From an uncultured Treponema sp. (GTDB lineage: Bacteria > Spirochaetota > Spirochaetia > Treponematales > Treponemataceae): a stretch of DNA of 25,889 nucleotides. The notes under the pieces are model-generated. The model had not been told where the DNA came from and ran no database searches. It saw only the letters and a program-made list of their open reading frames with translations. Positions within the stretch are counted from its first letter, which is position 1, and every line of letters begins with the position of its first letter. The translations under genes were made by a program, and so were the position numbers. The stretch covers positions 1-25,889 of the forward strand of contig CAMWPF010000003.1 of NCBI GenBank assembly GCA_947176045.1, given 5' to 3'. This document shows positions 1 through 7,686 of the stretch, piece after piece.

Positions 1-6
1 CGCCCG

Positions 7-819
7 CTACATTGCCGCAAGGCTCTCCTCCACAAATTCAAGCCGCTTTGAAAGCTGCTCGATCGTCTTTTCAAGCCGCGATTTCTCGCGCTCCAACTTC
101 TCCTTCGGCGAAACGTGCGCCGCCGCGGATTTCTGGCGCATCAGCTCGCGCACCGCGACAGGCCCTTTTCCGTCGAGAAACTCCTGCTCGACCGCCGCGC
201 GCTCGTCCTTCTTGCGGACAGCGGCGACAATCTTCATGTTGTCAAAGCCGATCGCCGGATTGACGTCCGTCGCGGCAACCCTGCAAATGTCCTTCGCCGT
301 GTTCCGCGGCATGCAGAGCACCCGGTCGATGTAGTCCTCATAGCGGATGTCCGCCGCCTCGCACAGCTCGTGCGCTTTGACGAGGAGCTTTCCGAACTCC
401 TGCATGAGACGCCCGTTCGCCTCCAGATAGTCGCGGCGGATCTTTTCGGTCAGTTCGGCAAGCTCCGGCGAACGCTCCAGTCCGATGACGTAGTAGCCCT
501 TCTCCTCCGCGACGGAAAGCAGCGCGTCGAAGCGCGCCCAGAACGCCTGATTGTGAACCTTGGAATTGTACGGCGCGGACGGATTTCCTGTCGTCCGAAT
601 CAGCTCCTCCGCGTTGAGGTGGTGCGCGTACTCATGGACGGCCGTGTACACAAGCTGGTTGTCTGTCTTGAAGTTCTTGTTGTGAAGGAGAATCTCATGC
701 GTGTCCGGGGCATACAGTCCGTTGACGCGCTTGCTTTCCTTGCCCGTCTGCACAACCGTAAAATCAAGCTCCGTCGGAGCGATGTCGAGCAGAATTTCCT
801 TAATCCGTGCGTTTTCCAT
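7..819 (-). CDS. HExxH metalloprotease-like protein with C-terminal coiled coil
   Basis: A 270-residue protein with no signal peptide or membrane segment, so probably cytoplasmic. Residues 61-67 read VHEYAHH, a zinc-binding HExxH motif (H62, E63, H66). About 23 residues later comes HNQAFW (H89), which resembles the third-ligand 'H(G/N)xxF' of WLM/SprT-type zincins. Residues about 158-230 (around RNTAKDICRVA and VAVRELM) vaguely recall a ParB/KorB-type helix-turn-helix; this is a weak impression. Residues about 233-268 are charged with leucine spacing typical of a coiled coil. The start at 819 follows an extended -10 by about 11 bases and has no Shine-Dalgarno, so the mRNA is probably near-leaderless. 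The gene stands alone: a terminator separates it from the upstream lipoprotein gene on the same strand. The coding frame is sound; the family assignment and substrate are not known. Confidence 0.85.
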   Translation of the reverse strand: MENARIKEILLDIAPTELDFTVVQTGKESKRVNGLYAPDTHEILLHNKNFKTDNQLVYTAVHEYAHHLNAEELIRTTGNPSAPYNSKVHNQAFWARFDALLSVAEEKGYYVIGLERSPELAELTEKIRRDYLEANGRLMQEFGKLLVKAHELCEAADIRYEDYIDRVLCMPRNTAKDICRVAATDVNPAIGFDNMKIVAAVRKKDERAAVEQEFLDGKGPVAVRELMRQKSAAAHVSPKEKLEREKSRLEKTIEQLSKRLEFVEESLAAM

Positions 820-830
820 AATTCAAAAAC

Positions 831-839
831 AGTATACCA
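831..839 (-). promoter_or_regulatory. Extended -10 promoter of the metalloprotease-like gene
   Basis: On the minus strand the bases read TGGTATACT, an extended -10. A run of nine A (860-868 on this strand) sits 24-32 bases upstream of the -10, where an UP element would lie. No good -35 is seen. The expected transcript start is around 824, only about five bases before the ATG at 819. Confidence 0.55.
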
Positions 840-873
840 CAAATCGGGCGCGGCGGAGATTTTTTTTTCGATT

Positions 874-907
874 AAAAAAGCGGCGCATTGCGGAAGGAAT
901 GCGCCGC
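874..907 (-). terminator. Rho-independent terminator after the lipoprotein gene
   Basis: Read on the minus strand there is a perfect 10-bp stem, GCGGCGCATT with AATGCGCCGC, around an 8-base loop, directly followed by six T. It lies 28 bases beyond the stop codon of the lipoprotein gene and isolates that gene from the metalloprotease-like gene downstream. Confidence 0.9.
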
Positions 908-934
908 GTACGGAAAAATGCAATCCCTCCTTGC

Positions 935-3131
935 TTAACGGGCCTCAACCTTCGCAGCAATCGCTGCCGGTTCGGATGATTCATCCACTGAAATCGTCAA
1001 AATATATGACTGCCCGGCCTCAAGACCAAAAATCACACCATTTCCAGCGCCATCGGAAGACAAGCGTGTATAATCTTCATCAACATACAGCGTTCCAATC
1101 CATGAAGGATTCCATACACTGTTTCCTGTGAGAATCTTGAAGTAGGAAGCATTGGAATTGTCTTCCGCCCCATGCCATGCACGCCAAGCATCATCATACG
1201 TGAATGCATACGACCACCCGCCGCTGCCATCGATTTTCATTTTCACGCCGTTTCCATCGCCTCCTGCGCCATCTGCAATTTCTCCTGCTAAATAATACTC
1301 ATACGGAGCGGGTTCGTTATATTGTTTCAGCGTAAGGGATGCTGACAGCCGTTTTGTTCCCGCATCAATGATCTTTATCGTAATTGTATATACAGAATCC
1401 TTTGAAAGATGTACAAGCTGGACATCTTTTTGATTAAACATTCTTACCAAGCGAACAAGTTCCGTATCCGCTGTCGGCACGCCTTCCGAAAGGCCCGCGC
1501 CAGAAAAAGAAATCGGCTCGCTGTCCGGCGCCCCGCCAGTCCACAAAGAACCATATCCGCCCATATCATCATCAGGATGCTCTTGAATCGTAAATGAGCT
1601 GGAAGAAGAGGCCGCCGTGAAATCATACGTATACGTTGCATCATCGATTTTTTCCAACGGAGCCGCAATCCACCCGTTGACATCTCCTATAATTTTTGCG
1701 TTCTGAAAGAAATCCGCCTCTTCAACCAGTTCCAGCGAAACGCGTATCGGAATCCCGGATTCATCGCGTTCAAGCTGGACGGCGTAGCGCGCGCCGTAAA
1801 CGAGGCCGGAAATCGTGCCGTCGTTGTCGTTCGGTGCAGCGCCGCAACGGTTCAACGCGATTGTTTTTCCCGGAGCAAGCACGTCCTCATCATTTGCAAA
1901 GCGAATTTCCCACTCATCCGTGGAAATTTTAAAGCCTTGATAGTCTGCATTTTTTGCGGTGAACTCGAACCTGTCATTCTCATCAAAACGATTTGAACGG
2001 TCAAACGTCTCCCATGACGACCAGTCGCTCATAAAAAACAAATCTTCGTCAAAAACAATTTTCTCAAGCCTTATACGGGCATTTCCGCTCGGCAAAATCT
2101 CACCAGCAAAACGATACAATCCGCTCGAAGAAACAGAAAGTTCAGCCCCTTTTGCATCGGTCGGATCATCGTTGAAAATCGTCGGCTTCAATTCCACAAA
2201 GTTACGGTCGGTTATAACCGCCGGGCCGCTGCCGTCGGCATCCTCATAATAGAACACGCACCAATATGCAGACTGTCTGCATATTGCCGGGGCTTCGGGT
2301 GACAGCGAAATATACCCATCCGTCAGCCGAACCCAGTCGTCTCCTTCCCGGAGTTCCGTAATATGCATTCCATCGTAATTTGCATAGAATGTGCCGTCCG
2401 CATCCAGCTTCTTCCACCACAATGCGTTCGCCGCTTGCAGATTTTTTTCAAAGAATTCATACTCAACGTCAGGATCGCCATAAAACAATCCGGCGGGCAT
2501 ATACAGCTCTCCGCCGCCGTCAGATTCATCAAATTCAATGCGCAGGACAGGAAGGCCGGCCTGCTCTACAAGCTCTCCCAAACGTATAGTCCCCTCCTCG
2601 ATTTCATATATCTTCCGTATGGTTCCGTCAGGAAACGCTCCGCCGTTCGCATCCAGCGTGATGGTGATGGTCTTTGCCGTAACTTCCGCTTCATCTTCCG
2701 TCATTGTGATGGTGATTATGGCGCTTTTCTTTTCTGCTGATTTTCCGTCCTTCGTGTTCGTAACGACGACGTAATATGACTGTGTTTTTTCTACTTTTTC
2801 TATTTTATAGAACTTGCCTGCCGCACCGCTGATTTCAGCGCCTTCGGATTCTGCATCCGCGGCAGAATGCCATTGGTAGCCCAGCGTCCCGCCGTCCGGC
2901 GACTGCGCCTCAACAAACAGTACAATTGAACCGCCTTTTAAAACCGTCTTGCTTTCAGACTGCGACGTTATGACCGGCTCTTCAACAGAAGCATTACCCC
3001 CCCCCAGTGGTAGAATTTTCATTGTCCTGTCCGCCATCGGAACTGGTGTCCTGACAGCCAGAAAGCACCGTGCCCGAAACGAGCAGCATAGCAAGGGTGG
3101 CGCCGAAAACGGCTTTGATTCTTCTCAACAT
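935..3131 (-). CDS. Large surface lipoprotein gene interrupted at a poly-G tract (phase-variable or frameshift error)
   Basis: Translation should start at 3131, where an AGAGGAGG Shine-Dalgarno (3138-3145) lies six bases upstream. The N-terminus MLRRIKAVFGATLAMLL plus lipobox LSGC (lipidated C26) marks a secreted lipoprotein. After 45 codons the frame meets nine G (2997-3005) and stops at once at TAA. The remaining roughly 690 codons, from ASVEEPVITS to the stop at 935, lie in another frame. Eight or eleven G would join them into a protein of about 731 residues. The body holds an Ig-like stretch (GYQWHS, YYVVVTN), an 'LDANGG' segment like Flg_new/InlB-type beta repeats, and C-terminal beta-rich parts (FKILTG) resembling SusE/F-type ligand-binding domains. 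No function is assigned. The gene is visibly AT-richer than its neighbours. It has its own promoter and terminator. Confidence 0.85.
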
Positions 3132-3202
3132 GAACGACCTCCTCTAAGTCCTGATTCTGCCGGAACGCACGTTGCCCGCACGCTCCGGCGATGAGTGGTA
3201 GA

Positions 3203-3211
3203 ATTATATCA
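3203..3211 (-). promoter_or_regulatory. Extended -10 promoter of the lipoprotein gene
   Basis: The minus strand reads TGATATAAT, a perfect TATAAT with the TGn extension. The -35 position is T-rich but not consensus. The 5' leader would be about 65 bases and contains the strong Shine-Dalgarno at 3138-3145. It faces the opposite way from the mutase promoter 75 bases away. Confidence 0.6.
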
Positions 3212-3282
3212 CATAGACAAAAAGAAAACATTGCTTAAATACTGATTTTTCGTAGACAAAATAGCAAATTGCGCCCAATTCC

Positions 3283-3291
3283 TGCTATAAT
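3283..3291 (+). promoter_or_regulatory. Extended -10 promoter of the phosphohexomutase gene
   Basis: The sequence reads TGCTATAAT, a perfect extended -10, ending six bases before the ATG at 3298. Transcription would start at or next to the start codon. No consensus -35 is seen 17 bases upstream, as is usual for extended -10 promoters. Confidence 0.6.
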
Positions 3292-3297
3292 GGATTT

Positions 3298-4830
3298 ATG
3301 GAAAAAGAACAGTTGCTGAAGCTGCAGAACGGCAGCGACATCCGCGGCGTCGCGCTCGAAGGCGTCGCAGGCGAAGGCGTCACCCTTACGGAAGAGGCCT
3401 GCATTCAAATCGGAGCCGGATTCGCCGCGTGGCTCGCCCAAAAGACGGGGCGTCCGCCGCAGTCGCTCGCGGTCGGAATCGGCAGGGACTCCCGGATTTC
3501 CGGCCCCGCGCTCGCCGCCGCCGTTGAGAAGGGCGTCGCGTCTTCAGGCGCGCGCATCGTCCGCTGCGGCATGGCGACGACGCCGGCACTGTTCATGTCA
3601 ACAGTCTTTCCCGAAACGAATTTCGACGGCGCCGTCATGATTACGGCGAGCCACCTTCCGTTCAACAGGAACGGCGTAAAGCTGTTCGACAGGAACGGCG
3701 GCCTGGAGCACGAAGACATCGCGGACATTCTGGAGCGCGCCGCCGCATACGCGCCGGACGCAGCCGGAACCGCCGCGCCGCCCGCCGCAGGCTCGTTCGA
3801 CTTGATTTCACGGTACGCCGAACATTTGAAGTCAGCCATCTGCGGCGCCCTCGGCGCAGATGCCGCGGAACAGCCGCTTTCCGGCCTCAAAATCGTCGTG
3901 GACGCCGGAAACGGCTCCGGCGGATTCTTTGCGGAAGCAGTCCTCGCGCCGCTGGGTGCGGACACGGCGGGAAGCCAGTTCCTGGAGCCAGACGGCTCGT
4001 TCCCGAACCACATTCCCAACCCGGAGAACAAGGCTGCGATGGAGTCCGTCCGCGGCGCGGTGCTTACAAACGCCGCCGACCTCGGACTCATCTTCGACAC
4101 GGACGTAGACCGGATGTCCGCCGTCCTCGCCGACGGAAGCGAAGTCAACCGCGACGCCATCATCGCCATGATTGCGGCAATCCTCGCGCCGGAATGCCCG
4201 GGCGCCACCATCGTAACGGATTCTGTTACGTCCGACCGACTCACACGCTTCCTTGAACAGGAATTGGGGCTGCACCACCTGCGGTATATGCGCGGCTACA
4301 AGAACGTCATCAACAAGTGCATTGAATTGAACAAAAACGGAACGGTCTGCCCGCTCGCGATGGAGACGTCCGGCCACGGCGCGCTCAAGGACAACTATTA
4401 TCTGGACGACGGCGCGTTCCTCGCCGTCAAGCTCGTCGTCGCCCTCGCGCAGACGCGGCGGAACGGCAGGACGATCGGCAGCCTCATTGAAAAGCTGCCG
4501 CCGCCCGTCGAAGAAGGCGAATACCGCCTCAAAATCAAAGGCGGCGGCTTCAAGGAATACGGCGCGGCGGTTTTGGAAGAATTCCGGCGGCGCGCGCACG
4601 GCAGGGGGCTGGAGCTGCCCGAATCATACGAAGGCGTGCGCATCTCGCTGAAGGACGGCGGAGCGCAGGGCTGGATATTGCTGCGGATGTCGCTCCACGA
4701 CCCGGTGATGCCGATGAACATCGAAGGAGCGCGCCGCGGCGACCTCGCAAAGCTTGTGGAGCTCGCGAAGTCGCTCACCGCCGGATTCGACCGGCTGGAC
4801 GCCAGCTGCCTGGACGGACAGCCCGCGTAA
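3298..4830 (+). CDS. Phosphoglucomutase/phosphomannomutase family enzyme
   Basis: This 510-residue cytoplasmic enzyme of the alpha-D-phosphohexomutase family interconverts sugar 1- and 6-phosphates (glucose and/or mannose). It carries the family's landmarks in order: an N-terminal GSDIRGVAL; the phosphoserine loop TASHLPFNRNG with catalytic S118; the magnesium loop DTDVDR (D267, D269, D271); and the sugar-recognition loop as METSGHG (residues 355-361) where GEMSGH is usual. The TASHLP and METSGHG variants depart from the classical TASHNP/GEMSGH, so the exact substrate cannot be read from sequence. The start at 3298 is the first ATG after an extended -10 and has no Shine-Dalgarno; no nearby alternative ATG exists. 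The gene is monocistronic and converges with the phosphatase gene across a shared stem-loop. Confidence 0.93.
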   Translation: MEKEQLLKLQNGSDIRGVALEGVAGEGVTLTEEACIQIGAGFAAWLAQKTGRPPQSLAVGIGRDSRISGPALAAAVEKGVASSGARIVRCGMATTPALFMSTVFPETNFDGAVMITASHLPFNRNGVKLFDRNGGLEHEDIADILERAAAYAPDAAGTAAPPAAGSFDLISRYAEHLKSAICGALGADAAEQPLSGLKIVVDAGNGSGGFFAEAVLAPLGADTAGSQFLEPDGSFPNHIPNPENKAAMESVRGAVLTNAADLGLIFDTDVDRMSAVLADGSEVNRDAIIAMIAAILAPECPGATIVTDSVTSDRLTRFLEQELGLHHLRYMRGYKNVINKCIELNKNGTVCPLAMETSGHGALKDNYYLDDGAFLAVKLVVALAQTRRNGRTIGSLIEKLPPPVEEGEYRLKIKGGGFKEYGAAVLEEFRRRAHGRGLELPESYEGVRISLKDGGAQGWILLRMSLHDPVMPMNIEGARRGDLAKLVELAKSLTAGFDRLDASCLDGQPA

Positions 4831-4868
4831 GACGGCTGGGGCAGCATCGCGCCGCCGCCCCAGCCGTC
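4831..4868. terminator. Stem-loop between convergent genes, likely bidirectional terminator
   Basis: A perfect 12-bp stem, GACGGCTGGGGC (4831-4842) with GCCCCAGCCGTC (4857-4868), encloses a 14-base loop in the 43-base gap between two convergent genes. It begins at the base after the mutase stop codon. There is no long T run on either side, so termination efficiency is uncertain. Confidence 0.65.
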
Positions 4869-4873
4869 CGCCG

Positions 4874-6112
4874 TCATTTCAAATTGGAGGCGAGCTTGTC
4901 GATGTCGCCCTGCGTCAGGTAGCGGCCGTCCACGAAGTGCGCCGCGACCGCCTTCTGCAAGTCGGCGGCTTCTTCCGGCGGCATTCCGATCAGCTGCTCG
5001 AAGCTATACCGCAGCAGGCGGTAGTCGCGGAATTCATTGATTCCCATGTCGTTCGACTTTTGGTAGTCCGACTTGATGTCCTCCCATGGCGCGCCGCACA
5101 GCGCGGCGAGGACGGCGGAGACCGTTCCCGTGCGGTCGGTTCCGAGGCGGCAGTGCACGTAGTACGGCCCCGGATGGCTGTTGATGAATTCGACAACCTG
5201 CCTGATGACGTTCCCGAAGTCGAACCCGTCGGAATGATAGTACACCGTGTTGTAGCTCGTGTCGATGAACAGCTGGTTTCCGACGGCGCGCATCGCAAGA
5301 ATATCCAGAGAAACCTCCTCGTTCTTGGCGAGCTTCTCATCGCCGGAAAGCGTGATGATCGACTTGATGCCGTTCGCCGCCAGCTCCTGATTGACAATCT
5401 CAATCCGCCGCCTTTCCGTATCGAAGTTCGGGCGGGACGTCTTGTACGGATGGTAGCCGCGGAACAGCCTCGTCGTGCCGGGAACAAGGCGGAAGTTGGA
5501 AATCATCGCCCGGCCTTCCGCCGTTCCCAAGTCAAAGTCGGAAAGCTTCTTGACGCGCTCGGACAAGGCGATGTTTTCCAGAACGGTCTCTGGGCTGTCG
5601 CCGGCAAAGAGGATCAAATTGTTTCCGCCCATCTGGTAGCCGGCGATTTTGGAAACGGCGTTCGGCTCCAGCCGTTCCTCCCGCGTCCGCTCCAGCTGCA
5701 TTCCGGCGAGCGACTCGATTTTTGTTACGTCCGCGATGACGTAGAACTTGAATTCCGGGAAGCCGGAATTGCCGGGCGCCTTCACCAATTCCGCCGGACA
5801 TTCGAACGTCCACACCGTTCCCTTGTACGGAGAAAGCTCCCACGAACCGCCGACACCCTTCATCCAGCCGTTGAACGAGCCTTCCACGAACACCTTCTTC
5901 GGCTTCTGGATGCGGTAGACGCTGGAATCAAACACAAACACGACGGTCTTTCCGCCGTCCGCAAGCTGGTAGCCGAGCTGGCGGTTCGTCTTGTCCGGCG
6001 CGAACGCCTCCATGACGGACGGCAGGACGATTTTCGGAGCCTTCTTGGCGTATGCGCCGGCGGCGCAGCCCAACACGCACAGCGCCGCGATGACAATCTG
6101 CTTCAGTTTCAT
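4874..6112 (-). CDS. Secreted tyrosine/dual-specificity phosphatase with N-terminal CBM48-like domain
   Basis: The 412-residue product begins with a signal peptide (MKLKQIVIAALCVLGCAAGA, then YA before KK). Signal peptidase I cleavage after A22 is likely; VLGC at 13-16 is a weaker lipobox alternative. Residues about 50-130 form an E-set/CBM48-like unit (VFVEGSFNGW, then WELSP, WTFECP and FPEFKFYV), the pattern of AMPK-beta and glycogen-binding domains. Residues about 190-412 are a phosphatase domain with the P-loop HCRLGTDRTG, giving nucleophile C321 and R327 (CX5R). The general acid is not assigned. The carbohydrate-binding plus phosphatase pairing recalls glucan phosphatases (laforin, SEX4), but here it is exported. 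Substrate is unknown: phosphoglycan, phosphoinositide and phosphoprotein are all possible. Start 6112 has GGGAGA upstream. It is probably the last gene of the cluster that begins at 9120. Confidence 0.88.
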   Translation of the reverse strand: MKLKQIVIAALCVLGCAAGAYAKKAPKIVLPSVMEAFAPDKTNRQLGYQLADGGKTVVFVFDSSVYRIQKPKKVFVEGSFNGWMKGVGGSWELSPYKGTVWTFECPAELVKAPGNSGFPEFKFYVIADVTKIESLAGMQLERTREERLEPNAVSKIAGYQMGGNNLILFAGDSPETVLENIALSERVKKLSDFDLGTAEGRAMISNFRLVPGTTRLFRGYHPYKTSRPNFDTERRRIEIVNQELAANGIKSIITLSGDEKLAKNEEVSLDILAMRAVGNQLFIDTSYNTVYYHSDGFDFGNVIRQVVEFINSHPGPYYVHCRLGTDRTGTVSAVLAALCGAPWEDIKSDYQKSNDMGINEFRDYRLLRYSFEQLIGMPPEEAADLQKAVAAHFVDGRYLTQGDIDKLASNLK

Positions 6113-6159
6113 ACATATCTCCCAAACAGGTGTTTTTCTAAAATAAGCAGGCGGACGCG

Positions 6160-7605
6160 TCAGCCCACTTCATACGTTTCGCCGTACTTGACGACGGAAA
6201 CATCCTTATAGCCGTGCTGGTTCAAGTACGACATGAAGAATGCCTGCGCGCCTTTTTCGCCATGAACGAGGAAAATATTCTTGAGGCGGCTCGTGTCGAT
6301 TTCGTCCAGCCACTGCGTCATTTCCGTGTAGTCGGCATGGGCGCTGAAGGCGTTGATCTGCTCGACCTTCGCGTTGACATGGTACATATCGCCGAGGATG
6401 CGCACTTCCTTCTCGCCGTCGCGGATTTTGCGGCCGAGCGTGTGTTCCGCCATATAGCCGACGATGAGGATTGTGTTGCGCTCCTTGCCGATTTCGTTCG
6501 CAAGGTGGTAGAGGACGCGCCCCGCCTCGCACATTCCGTCGGCGCTGATGATGATCATCGGCCCTTCCTTGTTGTTCAGCTCCTTGGACTCCTCCACGCT
6601 CGTCGTGAACGAAAGCGAGCCGAAGCCGAACGGATTCTTGTGGTGCTTGAGGAACGCCTCGTTGACGGACTCGTCGTAGCATTCCGGGTGGACGCGGAAG
6701 ACGCTCGTCGCATTGGACGCCATCGGCGAATCGACGTAAATCGGAATGGGCGGAATCTTCTTCTGGTCGGTGAGCAGGTGCAGGTAGAACACCAGCTCCT
6801 GCGCGCGTTCAATTGCAAACGACGGAATGATGATCTTCCCCCGCCTTTCAACCGCCTCGCAGACGACGCGCTCCAATTCCTTCATCGCGAATTCGGAATT
6901 TTCATGAACCCGGTCGCCGTACGTGCTTTCCAGAAAAATGTAGTCCGGCGCGGGCATATCGACGGCAGGGTCGCGGATAATCGGCTTCTGCCTGCGCCCG
7001 ATGTCGCCGGCGTACAGAATCCGAAGCTCGTCCTTTTCCGCCGCCTGCGGCGCGTACAATCCGCCGCGCAGTCCGCGTATAGTGATGGACGCAAACGCCG
7101 AGCCGAGGATGTGCCCGGCGTCGAAGAATTCCAGCTGGACGTTCGGCGCAATGTTCATCCTGCGGTTGTAGGACAGGGAAATCATCTGGTTTGCCGTCTT
7201 GACGCAGTCCTTCTCCGTGAAGAGCGGACGCCAGTTGAATTTCTCGCCGCGACGCGCCGCCTGCTTGGAAAGGAATTCCGCGTCCCGCGACTGGATCCGC
7301 GCGCTGTCCATCAGCACAAGGTTCGCGATGTCGCGCGTCGCCGGAGTCGCGTAGATGTTGCCGGAAAATCCCTGCCGGGTGATTATCGGAAGCAGTCCGC
7401 AGTGGTCGTAATGGCCGTGCGTCAGAATGACGGCTTCCAGCTTGTCGGAATCTATCGTGAATTCACGGTTCTTCTTGTTGGCAATCATGCGCTTCCCTTG
7501 GAATGCGCCGCAATCCACCATGAACTGCCGCCCGCCGATTTCAAAAATGTGCTTGGAGCCGGTAACTTCCTCTGCCGCTCCCTGCGAATACAACTTAACG
7601 CCCAT
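6160..7605 (-). CDS. Beta-CASP metallo-beta-lactamase-fold hydrolase, probable RNase
   Basis: This 481-residue cytoplasmic protein belongs to the metallo-beta-lactamase-fold RNA-processing group (CPSF-73/RNase J-like, 'RNA specificity domain'). The two-zinc signature THGHYDHCG holds H63, H65, D67 and H68. DAGHILGSA and YAGDIGRR supply further ligands, and the beta-CASP half shows LESTYGDR, IPSFAIERAQEL and a late SAHADY. The C-terminal FLVHGEKGA is also typical. Family members cleave or trim RNA; the substrate here is unknown. I start at 7605, not at upstream in-frame ATGs, because AGGAGG lies four bases before it and the homologous N-terminus (MGVKLYSQGA) begins there. It follows the TPR lipoprotein gene by 81 bases and precedes the phosphatase by 47, so it is probably co-transcribed. 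Confidence 0.92.
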   Translation of the reverse strand: MGVKLYSQGAAEEVTGSKHIFEIGGRQFMVDCGAFQGKRMIANKKNREFTIDSDKLEAVILTHGHYDHCGLLPIITRQGFSGNIYATPATRDIANLVLMDSARIQSRDAEFLSKQAARRGEKFNWRPLFTEKDCVKTANQMISLSYNRRMNIAPNVQLEFFDAGHILGSAFASITIRGLRGGLYAPQAAEKDELRILYAGDIGRRQKPIIRDPAVDMPAPDYIFLESTYGDRVHENSEFAMKELERVVCEAVERRGKIIIPSFAIERAQELVFYLHLLTDQKKIPPIPIYVDSPMASNATSVFRVHPECYDESVNEAFLKHHKNPFGFGSLSFTTSVEESKELNNKEGPMIIISADGMCEAGRVLYHLANEIGKERNTILIVGYMAEHTLGRKIRDGEKEVRILGDMYHVNAKVEQINAFSAHADYTEMTQWLDEIDTSRLKNIFLVHGEKGAQAFFMSYLNQHGYKDVSVVKYGETYEVG

Positions 7606-7686
7606 CGTTCCTCCTGCCTGCATTTCAATCCGAACCGCCGCGCCGGACGTGCCGCCGGCACCTGGCACGGCGCGTCCAGCCGCGTC

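Noticed and set aside
3019..3094. ATG at 3094 as the start of the large lipoprotein
   Set aside because: It reads the signal-peptide region in the wrong frame and gives MLCCSFRARC with no good signal peptide or Shine-Dalgarno. The lipobox frame starting at 3131 is clearly the real N-terminus.
7606..7686. GC-rich imperfect hairpin between the TPR lipoprotein and beta-CASP genes
   Set aside because: GTGCC/GGCAC pairing is short and imperfect with no T run, so I did not call a terminator or attenuator.
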